The notes below the pieces were generated by a model. That model worked only from the letters and a program-made list of their open reading frames with translations, was not told the origin of the DNA and made no database searches. This document shows, one piece after another, positions 23,752 to 36,014 of a DNA stretch of 60,044 nucleotides; position 1 is the stretch's first letter, and each line of letters starts with the position of its first letter. Source of the DNA: Chromera velia (lineage: Eukaryota; Sar; Chromeraceae); the NCBI GenBank assembly GCA_018398765.1, contig JAHBMJ010001964.1:1-60044 (forward strand), given 5' to 3'. The position numbers and the translations under genes were made by a program.

Positions 23752-24060
23752 TGGAAAGAGAGAGAGAGGGAGAGAGAGATGGAAAGAGAGAAAGAAAGAT
23801 TTCGAGGGTCCGCTCGGTGACTGTCGTTTGTTTGTGAGAGTCATTGTACAACACCACTGCTTTTGTTTCAAAATCGAAATTCAGATCCAGACAGAGAGAG
23901 GAAAAGTTGATGACAAGAGAGAAATGAAAAGAAAATGAAAGCAAACACTTTTGTATCATTGTGTGATACATGAGCTACCGGATGGATTCGGATTGGACGG
24001 TCTCTATACATGGACCACTGGCAATTTGAATGGCATTGCAATTTGAATAAAAAGCGCAAC
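23414..24060 (+). other. J-like gene 3' flank with GA repeat
   Basis: Probable 3'UTR and flank. It includes an AAG run and a GA microsatellite at about 23698-23795. No gene is recognised. Confidence 0.5.
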
Positions 24061-24900
24061 AACGATGAAGTAATAGACAGAAAAGAAGTACTATAAAAAC
24101 AACCCCGGCAAGAAAAGGCCCCTTTAGCGTCAATTAATTCAATTCAATTTAATTGAACATGTTAAACAAAATCCTAGACTCCTAGTTATTTGTTATAGAG
24201 ACTTCAATTACACTGAAATAAAAGGAGGATCATTTCATAATTTTTAATTTCATAGAATTTAATTTCAGTTTATATTCATGATGATCATCATCCTCTGATA
24301 ATCATCATCATCATACGTCATCGCCATCGGCCCATAATAGGCGTCTAGCGTTCGGCAAGTCACGACATGCAAGGCAGATTATTAAATGATAGACCGTCAT
24401 GTGGCATTTTCTTTTATACTAAATAAATTCAAATTCAAAATTCAGAGTTAAAACTTATCAAAACTAGTTAGAGTTAAAATCTAGGTCAAAATCTATCAAC
24501 ATCGTTTTATTCAGAAATTATTCTATAACTATCGTAAATTCGTAATGTCATTGATCATATATAAAATTATTATAAATATTTTAAAGATGGACATATATAG
24601 AAGATGAAAGTATCTGAGTCTAAGTCTAAATATACTTTGTTATATACAGTATACTACTAAAACTAGTACTAAAAGCCAGATTGAGTAAAACATTGCACTT
24701 TCAACTGAATAGTCTTATATAACTTGAAGTTGAAATTCTTTCTTTCATTATATTCAAGTTCAATGATTGTGGCATCATTGTGCTGACCTTGGATAGTTAC
24801 AGTCCTAGTAAGTCCTAGCCCACTTACTTCGACTAGCAGCACAAACATGAAGCCGTCTTACGATTTCGTCCAGGATTTTCTGATGGATTTCCTAGTCGAT
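24061..24900. other. AT-rich convergent intergenic block
   Basis: Strongly AT-rich sequence lies between the convergent J-like and 2OG oxygenase genes. It contains an ATC/GAT trinucleotide cluster near 24275-24325 and no credible open frame. Confidence 0.7.
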
Positions 24901-25323
24901 TTCGTTCCGACTTGAAAGTTTCCTTTCCGTTTTGCTTCCCTTTGCTGGACTTTTGTTCTGCAGCAGCATTCCTCGTTACAGTCTATTTAGCTCTGGGCAC
25001 GTCAGTCTGCATGAAAGCGGCCGCGTCCTTGGGTCTTACCTCTCAGACACTCTCCAGCGGTCATCCATCAGCAAACACATGGGAAGCATCACAAGGCATA
25101 AATGTCCCTCCCGTCTTCGTCTGAACATGCAACCTCGATCGGAACTAATGCTCACCTGCCACGTGCTTTCTTCATGGACGGGCGAGGCGGGTTGGAAGAG
25201 AAAAGAAACGAAGGGATCCTTGTGGGATTAATTTAATTCTCATGCATGCATTCACACTAGCTTGTACGTTCAATTCAGATCTGCCTCCCCGTTCCCTCTG
25301 ACAGGCTGCTGCAGCAGCATTGG

Positions 25324-26601
25324 TCACACGAAATTCAGCCCGATGGCGAGACGGTTGCATGCCCCTCTCCCCCTCCGACCCTCCTTCACCTCCGTCATTC
25401 CATGAAACATGTCTCCCCCCCCAGGCCCTCTACAATTGGAAGAAAACACAACCAGATCCCCTGCAGACTGGAACGGACACTCCCGCCGTTCCTGAAGAGG
25501 GAGTGCGGCGTCGACAACAAAAAGGGACCCCCCGGTGAAATCCTCACCAGGACTGCTCAAACATAAAAGGGCTTGAAAAGGAAACGAGCTCTGGTCTTGA
25601 TGTGCGAAGTTCATACCCCCCAAACCATAGCTCAAAAAAATATCGTGAGTCGGTCCGGCTGTTTGGACTCCTTCACTGCTGCTTTGCTGCTGCAAATCCG
25701 AACGATGGGAGGGCTTCCGGTTTGTCGCTTGGGGTGCAACTGGGTTACCTGGTGAAGAGTTGTCCGCGGTGCTCCTTTGAGAGGAGTCGGGGGGCTTTGA
25801 GGGAAGGGCAGCCGAGAACGAGTCTGACTCGAGAAGGGAACGGAGGGAGGCCTTGAGACTTTGGACAGTCTTCGGCAGGGGTCGCAGATAGGCGTACATT
25901 CCGTTCTTTCCGTTTCCTGTGGATTCTCTCAACAACTTGAATGACACTTTCCCACTTTTCTTTTGGTGCGCTTCTTTCCCGGCACCATCACCTTCCGGGA
26001 CTGCCAAGCCGGTACTCTTTGCACAATGCAATGCAAGCGTCTTGGCTTCCTGAACAGAGAGAACAGAGGGAAGCCGAACGATGCCTCTCGATCCCAACTC
26101 TCTGATTCGGGCAGCAGTGAAGGCTCTCTGGAGACGTTCTGCAATCTCGGTATGTCCCAACACCAACGCTGGTTGAGCATCAGAAGTTTGTGTGCCAGAC
26201 CGATTCTTCTCCGTCTCCGTCTCCCAGAGTGTGGAAATGTCAGGAACAACACACGTAGACGGCCCTTCAGGTCTTACAATACGGCTGCCTCCCTCTGCTT
26301 TGGCAGTTGTGCCCACAGCCACTCTAACAGCATGGGAGTCGACCGCAAAGCCTGGCCTCCCCAAGTGTTCGAGGACCCTTCTTGACAGAGAAGCGACAGT
26401 CAATTTTTGTGAAGGAGGGAGTGAGGAGAGAACTTTCGATGTTGCAGACATCAGGGACGCCCTGGACCTCCACTGTTGAGCACCTCGCAGCATAGAGGAT
26501 CCTTCTTGCTCCACGCTGTCTTTGTCTTGGCCTCTCTTTTTCTTCAAAGCAGGGCAGAGAGATCCCTTTTCTTCGTCCTTCTGCGAACCCTCACGTTTCA
26601 T
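25324..26601 (-). CDS. 2OG-Fe(II) oxygenase, intronless
   Basis: The frame from ATG 26601 encodes 425 residues; a longer frame begins three codons earlier at a GTG and is not preferred. The C-terminal 110 residues form a double-stranded beta-helix oxygenase core. The iron-binding H-x-D is in NFAHQDQ, followed by PFQALLCLSSPGEDFTGGSL, then SAGDLVVFSSN, the distal His in MFHGMTEV, and an Arg in NRLAIGLNFV placed to bind 2-oxoglutarate. The PGEDFTGG signature matches the DUF2086-type (PF09859) oxygenases, some described as acting on damaged DNA, but a substrate cannot be assigned. The N-terminal 200 residues are basic and low-complexity, apart from a helix set (ERLQRAFTAARIRELGSRGI) typical of the region before the core. 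The gene is convergent with the J-like gene and divergent from the DRC12-like gene. Confidence 0.8.
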   Translation of the reverse strand: MKREGSQKDEEKGSLCPALKKKRGQDKDSVEQEGSSMLRGAQQWRSRASLMSATSKVLSSLPPSQKLTVASLSRRVLEHLGRPGFAVDSHAVRVAVGTTAKAEGGSRIVRPEGPSTCVVPDISTLWETETEKNRSGTQTSDAQPALVLGHTEIAERLQRAFTAARIRELGSRGIVRLPSVLSVQEAKTLALHCAKSTGLAVPEGDGAGKEAHQKKSGKVSFKLLRESTGNGKNGMYAYLRPLPKTVQSLKASLRSLLESDSFSAALPSKPPDSSQRSTADNSSPGNPVAPQATNRKPSHRSDLQQQSSSEGVQTAGPTHDIFLSYGLGGMNFAHQDQSSFPFQALLCLSSPGEDFTGGSLFVVDAALPLQERRECPFQSAGDLVVFSSNCRGPGGGDMFHGMTEVKEGRRGRGACNRLAIGLNFV

Positions 26602-27226
26602 TTCGAACACCCCAGAAAAACAATGCTATCAAGGTGTCCAAAGCGCGGACATTCTCAGACTGACAGTTGACTACAAGCTGTTATATCGATACAGTACATA
26701 GTTTGAAGTGAACTCTCGATCGAGCTGTCAACAAATGGCATCATGACGCATCTGACATGCAGTTTGATAGTGATCTTTTGTCAGACAGCTAGTGCAGTAC
26801 CTCTGACATTATACCTGTCAAACAGGAACTTATATATAGTCGATTCGACGCCGCGTCGGACGCGTGTGACAAATTGCATGTGGACTCATTGTGGAGCTAG
26901 TGCGGACGCGCGCCAGACGGGCGAAAATGTGCAAATTCGTGTGTTGCAACGTATACTCTGTTGCATCATTGGAGCCTTCGGGCTGCTGTGTTTCAGTCGG
27001 AAGCATTGTTTCTCATACTTTCTCTTTAACCATGACACTTACAGCTCCGAGTGCCCTGCACTTCCAAGCATTCGCTTCAACGGCAAAGAGGTCACTCGCT
27101 TATATCTCGGTGTCGAAGGAGAGTTTCGAAAGCAACAGCAGGCGGCTCTGTTAAAGCAACGCGAGACGCCTCTTGATTCTTCACATTGAAAGTTTGAAGA
27201 CAAAGTGAACCTTTCTGCACACATAG
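26602..27226. other. Divergent intergenic region (2OG oxygenase / DRC12-like)
   Basis: This 625-bp region holds both starts' upstream sequence. It contains TATATATAGTCG near 26831 and several TGACA elements. Short frames on the plus strand lack support. It is probably a bidirectional promoter region. Confidence 0.4.
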
Positions 27227-29772
27227 ATGGCTCCGAAAAAGCAAGGAGGCAAGGGAAAGGAGGAGGAACGAGACTTGGATGTCGAGAATGCCCTTCTAAT
27301 CCAGAAGATCCAGGCACTTCATCATCTTATCAGTCAGTTGGGCACACACCCGTTGCGCAACCTACACACACATGCATTTGCAAACGTGTTGTTTGCCGCT
27401 TTCTCCTTCTTTCACTTTCCTCCCCATCTCTCGTCCTTTGCACTTCCTCTCTCTTGCTCTTTCTTTCGCACGCACGTGCCTGTGTATGCACGTGTGTGTG
27501 CATGCGTGTGCGCACGCATCGAACGTGTATCGCCTTTTCTGCAACACGGAACGGTCCATATACATGTGCCTCGTCCGCTGCCACACCGTTTTCCACTGCA
27601 CTGGTAATATTTGGAAAGAGAGGGAATATGCACGCAGTGAAGAGAGAAAGCGCCTACGTCCTGCATGCATGCAGTGAAACGCAAAGAAAACACAGCAAAG
27701 TCTCGTCAGAGGGCGCTGAAGAATCGGGAGCTGATGCGAGAGATCGCGATTGAGTTCTCTGAGGAGAGAGAGAGGAGCGAGGCATCGACTTCGGACATGA
27801 AGAAAAACTACCTCGACATGCAGGCCCACTATAAGGTGATCATAGAGAACTTCCTCAAAGAGGTCCAAGAAATGAAAATCAGAATCGGTCAGCATCTGAC
27901 TATCTATTTGTCTATCCATCAATCTTCTTTGTGTATGTATGAATCTTCTGCTTCGAAAGGAATGTTGTATTGTAGTCGAGTATCGCCTTTTCTGATTCAC
28001 ATACCAGCGTCAATTTTTTGTAACCACTCTCCGAATCTGGCTTCAGTCCTGTCAAAGCCCTCACGCGCGTTCTAGAGAAGGAAAGGGGAAAGTGGATGAG
28101 TCGTGAAATGTTGGAATGAGTGACCAAGTGAATCACTGCAGACGACATATGGAAACAATAAGTGAGTGAATGAATGCAGACAACAAGCATCGAGAGATCG
28201 AAGAGACACGGAGGGCAAAGGACCAAGAGATCCAGCAGAAGATCGACGAGACACACCACCTCCAGGCCCAGATGGAGGGAATGGCTGTGGCTTTTGCTGA
28301 CATGCTGAAGGTAATTTAAAGAAAGAGAATCGTTTTGACCATGCGTCCTTCCTTGTTTTCCGACTGTTTTTGCATCGGGAAAGAATGAACAGTTTTTCCA
28401 TTTCTCTCCGTGGCCGCCTTCACATTTTAGAGATTCAAAGGCTTCGTTCGCCACCAAAACATGCATGCTGAGGGTCAGGTTGGATTCCGTACATTGGGTA
28501 GTCGGGAGGGAGTGGGACTGATGGGTTCATGTGCAGAGCTCAGCTCGTCTGAATGAGGCGAGTTTAAAGTGGCTTCATGGGAATGTGAGTGTATATCTGC
28601 CTATGCTCACAATGTGGTGTCCTCGTAGGTCTCTCTCAAGAAAAGGGCGTAGTTTCATCAAGCAAATCATTTGGTCGCACTATTTGTGAATTACCTGCCC
28701 ACCTGCCTGTCTGCCTGCTTGCCTGCCTGCAGGATGTGTTGGACAGAATGAACCAGAGGGTAGAGGTCACGCAACACGCATACGACATGGAAGGGGGTGA
28801 GTGCATGAATCCCTCTTCCTTCCTCCCCCCTCTCCCCCCTTCCTCCTCTCTCTCCCGGTTCCCCGTTCCCCCCTCCCCGCCATCTCCCGCCTCCTCCCCT
28901 CCTCCCGTGTGTGTGTGTGTGTGTGTGTGTGTGTCTGTGTGTGTGAGTGATATCGTCTGCCTGCCTGCCCGCTTGCTGACCTTTTCTCCGTCGGACGGAC
29001 TGTCTCGGTGTCACTGTTTGGTTCTCGAAATGCATATGTATGCATCCTATTCCACGCGAGAGAGAGGACGGACCAATGACACGAACTAGAGAACGAAAAG
29101 GCTTTTGTCAGGTTTTTTGGCATTCGAACGCAAGAACGAGTTACGTGTAATTCTCGCCAGTCTGCGCGGTTTGGCTGGTCGACGTCGAATTTCCGGCCTT
29201 GCGATCTCTCTCCTTCCAAGCTGCATGGCTTTTTGAATTCTCGGCATGTACGTGTACGCGTGTTTGCACCCATGATCGCTGCATGCAGCACGGCTTCCTC
29301 TCCTGAGCCGTCTGAAGGACTTCACACTCCTCGAGAAGGAACACGGTGAGTCACTCTGTCTGCCCATCTAAACGCGTTTTGCGTGCTGTCTTCCGAGCTT
29401 TTCTTTGAATACGTTCAATGTGTTTTCTCTAGCTGATCTTAGTTGAGGTATAGAAGGTCCATCCTGTATATCAATCCGCATGCTCAGAACGGAACAAGCA
29501 GAAAAGATTGGAGAAGATAGGCGAAATTTCTTCAAGCGCCATTGTGTAACTTCTGTTATTCTATACGCACCTGCTATGGCGTTGCAGACAAGGGGAAGAC
29601 CTCAGGAATGAGCCGCACAGGCAGAGAGGCCCGGGAGGATGGTGCGGACAACGATGACGGTCACGCTCACCACAACGAGTCCAGAGACAGTCCTATCGAG
29701 GCTGAAGATCTCAGAAGCGCTGGGTCTGGAGTTGAGATTGGAGCAGATGACGATGGCGGTCTGACTGCATGA
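27227..29772 (+). CDS. DRC12/CCDC153-like coiled-coil protein, six exons
   Basis: Exons 27227-27332, 27675-27887, 28180-28310, 28733-28796, 29289-29345 and 29588-29772 join in phase and give 251 residues. The N-terminus is Lys-rich (MAPKKQGGKGKEEER). Residues 20-175 are almost continuous coiled coil (for example KNRELMREIAIEFSEERER), then ADMLKDVLDRMNQRVEV, which resembles the conserved end of CCDC153/DRC12. That protein is a subunit of the nexin-dynein regulatory complex in motile axonemes. The C-terminal 60 residues are acidic and disordered. The length fits CCDC153 (about 210-260). Coiled coils match loosely by composition, so the family call is tentative, while the gene model is well supported by splice phase. 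A flagellar role would fit an organism with motile zoospores. Confidence 0.6.
28907..28947. repeat. (GT)n microsatellite in DRC12-like intron
   Basis: A short GT run follows a C/T-rich stretch directly downstream of the 28797 donor. It lies in intron 4 of the DRC12-like gene. Confidence 0.85.
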
Positions 29773-30867
29773 TACGTCAACTTGTTGAAGGCATCTTGAA
29801 GGCCGTGCTAGTAAAGTGATCACACGGATATGTGCCAAGTTGTTGTAGTTCAATAATTTATTTAATTATGTACCGTTTCAATCTATTAAATTTTATTTCA
29901 CTTTTTTTTTAGAAAGTTCCGTGTAAAACCAGTTTAATTAAATTTTCCTCAGATATAACGGTTTTAGTAAAATTTAGTACGTATGCAAACAATTATAAAT
30001 AATTTACGAAGTTGAATTTCAAATGTTCTGATGGAGTAATTTTTTTAAAGAATTTCAATGATTCCGATAATCCGATTTTTGCTAGTCTTGTTAAGTCTCG
30101 GTAGTTTCGGTACTGTAGGTACTAGATTCAAGGTACATGGTACCGAAGGGGGGAATGTCTGTGTAAGTTATGTCTTATTATGTCTGTATTGAATTCGATC
30201 GTGATCGGATCTTTTAGTACCGACTTAAATGACTATATCAAACTTAAAAATTACATGCATGAAAGTATTGAAATAGTCTTCAAAGTTTAACGTATACTTA
30301 GTTCATCATGCATTGCAAGTCGTCTCAGACTTTCAGTGTATGCTGTCACCGTGTCATGTCGCTTTGAAGTTCAGTCTGACAGACATATGTACTCTAGGCT
30401 TAACCACAATTAAGTAAGTAAGTATGTGAGATTGTCCACAATTAAGCCTTGGGCATGTACCATGCAGCTTACTTGGCATAATACTTGCAACACACATTAT
30501 GCAACGCGTACATGCACTTTGCAACATTTTGCAACACTCAAATCATTCATGAATGCATGATGACGCCGCGAAGCAGATTGCGAGCGATCGATCCTCTTCT
30601 TAACATGTAATGGACGCTTGCAATTGCGTATGAGACGCTGGCCCAAGCACATACTTGAGGTTCGGCAGTGCTGGCCCCTCCGCTCCTTTATGCAAGAAGA
30701 CGGAAAGGTGTGTGTTTCTGCTGAGACACTCGACACCGCCTGGGCCCTGTGTATACATGTGTATGTAAAGATTTGCAGCTGCTTCGCAAGGTGTCTACAC
30801 CCGTCGGAGGCTTTCTTTGCCGGTCTACCCCACTCAGCAGAAAAGAAACTGGGTTAGGGGGTTTTGA
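29773..30867. other. Intergenic region with AT-rich block
   Basis: The 3' flank of the DRC12-like gene turns strongly AT-rich from about 29850 to 30480, then returns to balanced composition before the ACOT9-like start. The second half (30480-30867) is the likely ACOT9-like promoter and contains ACATGCAC/GCATG elements. No gene is seen. Confidence 0.5.
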
Positions 30868-33604
30868 ATGTTCAAAATGCTTCTGTTTCGCTCCCACTTC
30901 AGGGGGCTCGGATCCCTTTCTACTTTTCCTTCCCTATCCTCCCGCATCATCAGTCCCGTGAGCTCTCTTCTATGCTCCCTTGACCCTCCCTGGGAGTCTG
31001 TGCAGAAGAAGCATTCTCATACACCACCCAACGGGTCGTTCTTCCGGCCTGATCCAATCTTGAAATCCGTCTTGCCACTGGGTGAATTTTTCCTTGAATT
31101 CTGCCGAAGTCCCAGCTCCTTTCAGGAAGAGAGCAGGCCGGGCCGCTCAGATGTTTTGGGCACTTCTTTTGCCCACAAAATGGGCGGAAAGAGAGAGACA
31201 CAAGCGGCTTCGTGGGCACTGCACCAGAGGAGGACGATCTCAACAATCTCCCACCTCAGATCGAGCACCTCGAAGCAAGAAACGAAAGGAATCGGCGAGA
31301 AAAGAGAGCAGAAGGACAACCCGCTCTCAGAAGGAATAGGGGCACTCCCACCGAACAGAACCTCGATTACGTCACAGGTCACTTCTCTTTTGTTTGGTGT
31401 GTTGGCCGACTCTTTCTACGAGATACTGTTGGTCTGTGTGTTTGCATATCTCCAGCTCTGCCTCTGGCATTGACCGTCTGTTTTGGTGGACGCGGAAGAA
31501 AAGAAGGGAAAAGAAGAAACATTTAGTCTGTGTTGGTGAATGATGAAAGGACGAATCCGTACACGAAGGCTTTTTGCATGTGTTTCTGCCTGTCTATGTG
31601 TGAGCTTCCCTGTCTGTGTTTTTGTTTGGCATTTCGTTTTTCAGTCCAGTCATCCATGCATCAGTCTCCTGCGTTTACTTTCATACAGAATTCGCATGCA
31701 TCAGTCTGCTGTATGAAAGTAAACGCATGCATCAGTCTCCTGTCAATTCAAGTTGTTCTCCCTCGTCAAACGTACTGCCTATTTATTTGTCTGCATTTCC
31801 GTGACGGTGTTATCTTTCGTGATTGAAGCTGCTTGTGGCTTCTCTCTCCTCGATCTGTAAATTCATTCTTTTTCTATTTTTTTTCGTTCTCTTCTCTCAG
31901 TCTCTCACCTACCTCTCCACCTACCTACCTACCTACCTACCTACCTCCCCTTCCTCCTTTGCGCCTTCCTCCCTTCCTGCATTTCTTGTTTTGGGGGCTC
32001 TTTAGGCTTCATTTGCCAGCCACAAAGCGGAGAGAATTGTACATGTATGAACGAGTCTCCGCTTTTTGCAAAGTCTTATCGAGTGCGTACTTGATTGGTT
32101 CAATGCAGTTGTGGCAGCAGAGGCAGCAGAAAGCTCTTGAGATGAAAGAAAGGGGAGAGGGAGAGAACATCGCAGACGAAGAGTATCTCGGTCCAAGATC
32201 TCCCAAACAGTCAGAAACATGCATCGACGTGCCCCTGCAGTCAGATGGTCAGTCAGTCAGTCAGTCAGTCAGTGAACGGCATCCGTTGTCCGCCCTGTCA
32301 GCAGGATTGAACGTCAAAACCCAGCGAGAAAGAATTCCTCATACGATATTTGACGTCTAGAGGACCATTTGACTTTATTCCTTCAAAGCTTTCCATCTGT
32401 TGCAGCTCCATCTGTACGTTTCTGTACTACTTTCTCTGTATGTATGTGCGCGTCTTGACCTCTCGACTTAACTCATTGCGTGTGCATGCATGGACGCAGA
32501 CATCATTCGAGTCCAGTACTGCAATTTCAGAGGAGGCGTTCGTTTCGGGAAGATCCTCGAGGACATGGATGCACTCAGCGGAACCATCGCGTTCCTCCAC
32601 ACCCAGCCGAAGAGACTGGGCCTCGTCACGGCTGCAGTAGACAGGGTCGACCTTCTGCACGCAGTTCCTCTGGATAGAGACTTGTCAATGAGGGGGTACT
32701 TGTCCTGGACTGGTACGTTTGTGCACTCGTGAATTAATTTCAGGTTCGCTTTAGAGTCTGCATGTACGTACCGTTTTGTTGAAAGCCAGCGTAATGCAAG
32801 GCTGCATTTGATCGGCAAGCGCCCTTTTGCGGAACTGAGATGAGAATGCAGAAACTGTTTCAAATGAGGGTGTGCACAAAGCATTCAAGAGCTAGCCTCT
32901 TTATTTTGATGGCGGAATCCCGGCTTCATGCATCCTTGGGTGACTGTACTTCCTTGTTGCAAACACGGCATGTGTTAGTGACTTCACTTTTGTAAACGTT
33001 TTCTACATTCGCTGCACATAATTTGGTATCTGCTCACGCACGCACACGCTCAATAGAATCGCCATGCATGCGTGCTGACGTTTTTTGTTTCGTTCCTTCT
33101 TTCCTTGCGTGGGTGTTTTCAGGAAGCTCCTCCATGGAGGTTCGAGTGGACCTCTGGGTGAACCCAGACTTGAATGGGACCAGGGGGGCGGGAGAGGGAG
33201 AGGAGGAGAAAGAGAATCAAAAGATTTGCAGTGCGGCCTTTGTATTCGTCGCTCTGGACCCCCAGACGGGAAGGTCAGGGGAGTGGAGAGAAGGGCCAAA
33301 AAAAGGGGAGGGACGTATCAAGAACCTGCATGCGGGGGTAGTGGCAGGCAGACAGCTGCTGTGCATATGGAAATAATCTGTGATGGAACTCTCGGAGTTT
33401 AGCGTTCTTCTATCTAATCTCACGTCCGAGCATTTCTTCGTGTCTTTGCTGAAAAATAACTAGAGCACCTGTGTGTACTCTATTGAGGAAAAAATTTGGC
33501 GCGAGAAGAAGGAGAGCAGATCGAGATGGACAGCTGCAGGCAAGTCGGCTGACGGACTTGAGGACTGAATGGGACAAAATGGATTGAGAAAGAGGCGTCT
33601 CTCT

Positions 33605-33642
<38 letters not shown>

Positions 33643-36014
33643 ATGTGTGTGCGTGCAGAACCACTCGCATTCCCCCCCTTTTGGTCTCGACGGAAGAGGA
33701 GAAGAAACGTTTCGAAGAAGGAGAGCGCAACAAGAACTCCAGACAGATGGAGAAAGCGACATCACTCCAGGTCGGTTTCTGTCAGGAGGTGTTAATATTA
33801 GCAGGGCACGGTACAAGGGTGACTGAGTCATCCAAACAGTGACTAGCTGCTCTGTCGCTCTATTCGTAAGTAGTTTTACAGGCGCGCGTCAAAACATTTA
33901 GCAGGCTCTCGACTTCCTTTTTGGTGTTCCCGATTTTGCTTTTCCCGCTTCCAGTATGCGTGTCCAGCTGTTCGACCGAGGAAGTAGCAATCAAAAGTGA
34001 TCTCGGTCGGGGCATCGAATCGCCCCACACTGCACCAAAATGTTGGTTCGTCGACAAATGTGCCTGCATGTCCCTCATGATGCCAGGAAACACCACCCAG
34101 CGTGGAAGAGTCGCTCTTGATTCACGCATTCTTCCAAAGGAGGAAAAGGACCCATCTTTCGGTTAGAGACCTCACTTTCACCGGAGGGGGGAACGGGAAT
34201 GGGTCTTTGTTTGGTGGTCCTGTGGAGAAGAAGACGGAGCCATCCGAGGAACGCAAACACTCTCCAGTCCCCCCCCCGTCCTGTGTGGTTCCGATGGCCT
34301 CAACTGAGTGCAAATCGACAGTCGTGTGCCATCCACAGGAGAGAAACACACGAGGCAAAATTTTTGGTGCGTGGGGCCTGGGAGGCAAAGCCATCAAATT
34401 GTCTTCTGTTAGTTCTTTGTCCCCCTTCAGAAGATTTTCTGTGGAGCACAAGGCTGCCTGTGTTGTGTTGGAGCCCGGCAGAGAAGAATCATCGCCCCTC
34501 CTTTTTTGTTTCTCCTCACATCTTGCTGCTTCCTTCGGTGGGCATTTCTCGATGCATTTCTCGTTGGATGCACATAAGCGTTGATCGAAACGATCATATT
34601 GGAGTACAAACAGAACTCCCTTGGTTTCTTTTGCTTCTTTCATTCTTCTGGGAAAAGTTTCTCTCATGCAGTCGACTCTCCTCAGAAACAAGGAGAATTC
34701 AAGGAATGAAGGACAAGTGCGACTGCTGTTTGTGAGAGCAGATGCACATGACTCCCTTTTTTGTTGAAACACAGGCTTTCGAAGAGGGCTTTCAATGTCA
34801 TCTTCATTTTGTACTCCCACACCTGTGTGACTGCATGCGCGCAGGGGGGTTTCTGATGCGTTCGGCGTATCAACTCGCTTTCGCGTCAGCGTCTCTTTTC
34901 TTTGGGCCTCTCTGGACTTGCAGCCTGTCGGCTGTCGACGAAATTGTCTTTCGACACCCTGTTGAGGTCTGTCTGTCTGTCTGTCCGTCCGGATGCTCTT
35001 CGTTTCTTTCCCTAACTTTCCCCCTTTTCTTTGGCCAGACGCAAGCTCCTTTCCACCGTATTGTCAGAACGCTAAGGGACGAATGGGGAATCTTCCGGCA
35101 TTTCTTAACAGTCCCTTTCTCTTTTTTGCTCTTTTTTTTTGTGTGTCCATATGGCTGTCTCGTCTGATTCAATCTTTGATTGACATCGGTGCGGATTTTA
35201 TTCGGTTGCATGCATGCCTTCTTCGGAGACGAAGCGTTGATCCGTTTCGGGGGGAGCACGAATCAATTGAAAAGAGGTCGAAACCATTAAGTAAGCAGTC
35301 AAGTCGATCCTGTGACCATGCATCCGGCCTCCGTGAGAACATTCGACCATCACACCCTACGTGGGCACCTAACTTCATTGGGAGCACAGTCGCACAGAAG
35401 AAAAGTGTGCATACACACCATTCTCTTTTTTTAACGCTTGCAGGTCGGTTCCATTTTGAGTTACTCCTCCAAGGTGACCTACACGCCGTCAGAGGAGGAG
35501 GGGGAGGGAGAGACGCAAGAAGACTCTCAGGCAGAAGGACACGACTGGGCAGGTTGCCAGGTAGGTCAATCCTGGTGTCGTGATATGCCAGCAAATATAT
35601 CGTTAACGTGAAATTTAAGTCGGGGAGCCCTCGCATCAAAGAGCCTGGCAGACAGACAGACCGACAGACAGACAGATAGACAGACATAAGTCTTCAAGCA
35701 AGGCTTTCCATGGTCCGGTCGGGAACCTCTTTTTGCACTCTGCATACATCTCGTTTGTGGTTCTGCAGGTGCGAGTGGAGTGCGAAGTGAGGCACCTGCA
35801 ACACCGCAAAGCATTTTTGTCGAACGTCTTTCATTTCACCTTCAGGGCAGACCCTATCAAACAGGCCCGAGGTGAAGAGACAGAGACCCCAGACACACAA
35901 ACAGAGGGGGCACCTTCTGCGCCAGGGGTTGAACCAGAGTCTTATGAAGAAGCAATCGACTGGCTGGATGGCCGCCGAAGATTTAAAAGGGCCAGACTTG
36001 GATTGTGTCAATAA
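30868..36014 (+). CDS. ACOT9-like acyl-CoA thioesterase (double hotdog), ten exons
   Basis: ACOT9-type enzymes hydrolyse acyl-CoA to free acid and CoA, in mitochondria in animals. Exons: 30868-31377, 32109-32247, 32500-32712, 33123-33273, 33659 to about 33774, 33955-34161, 34268-34366, 34845-34966, 35444-35560 and 35769-36014, giving about 640 residues. The first hotdog domain contains GVRFGKILEDMDALSG, VTAAVDRVDLL and YLSWTG-SSSMEVRV. A TEEEKKRFEEGE linker follows. The second contains CHPQERNTRGKIFGGFLMR, AVDEIVFRHPVEV, QVRVECEVRHL and NVFHFTF, all matching the animal and plant ACOT9 order. The first exon gives a 170-residue N-terminal extension starting MFKMLLFRSHFRG, plausible as a targeting peptide. 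Uncertain point: the fifth donor must be about 33775 (GTTTCT) or 33781 (GTCAGG), because the best-looking GTCGGT at 33771 breaks frame. Confidence 0.85.
31661..31745. repeat. Short direct and inverted repeats in ACOT9-like intron 1
   Basis: GCATGCATCAGTCTSCTGT-like segments occur near 31695 and 31725, with a related CATCCATGCATCAGTCTCCT near 31660. Between them ACTTTCATACAG and CTGTATGAAAGT form an inverted repeat of 12 bp (about 31676 and 31708). The arrangement could fold into a hairpin in the transcript. Confidence 0.6.
33609..33652. repeat. (GT)n microsatellite at ACOT9-like exon 5 acceptor
   Basis: A GT run ends only about 10 nt before the GTGCAG acceptor of exon 5 (33659), so it stands in place of a normal polypyrimidine tract. 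Confidence 0.85.

Noticed and set aside
34162-34186. A 25-nt intron in the ACOT9-like gene
   Set aside because: It keeps frame but is shorter than expected for a spliceosomal intron. A 106-nt intron from 34162 to 34267 also keeps frame and has a better acceptor.
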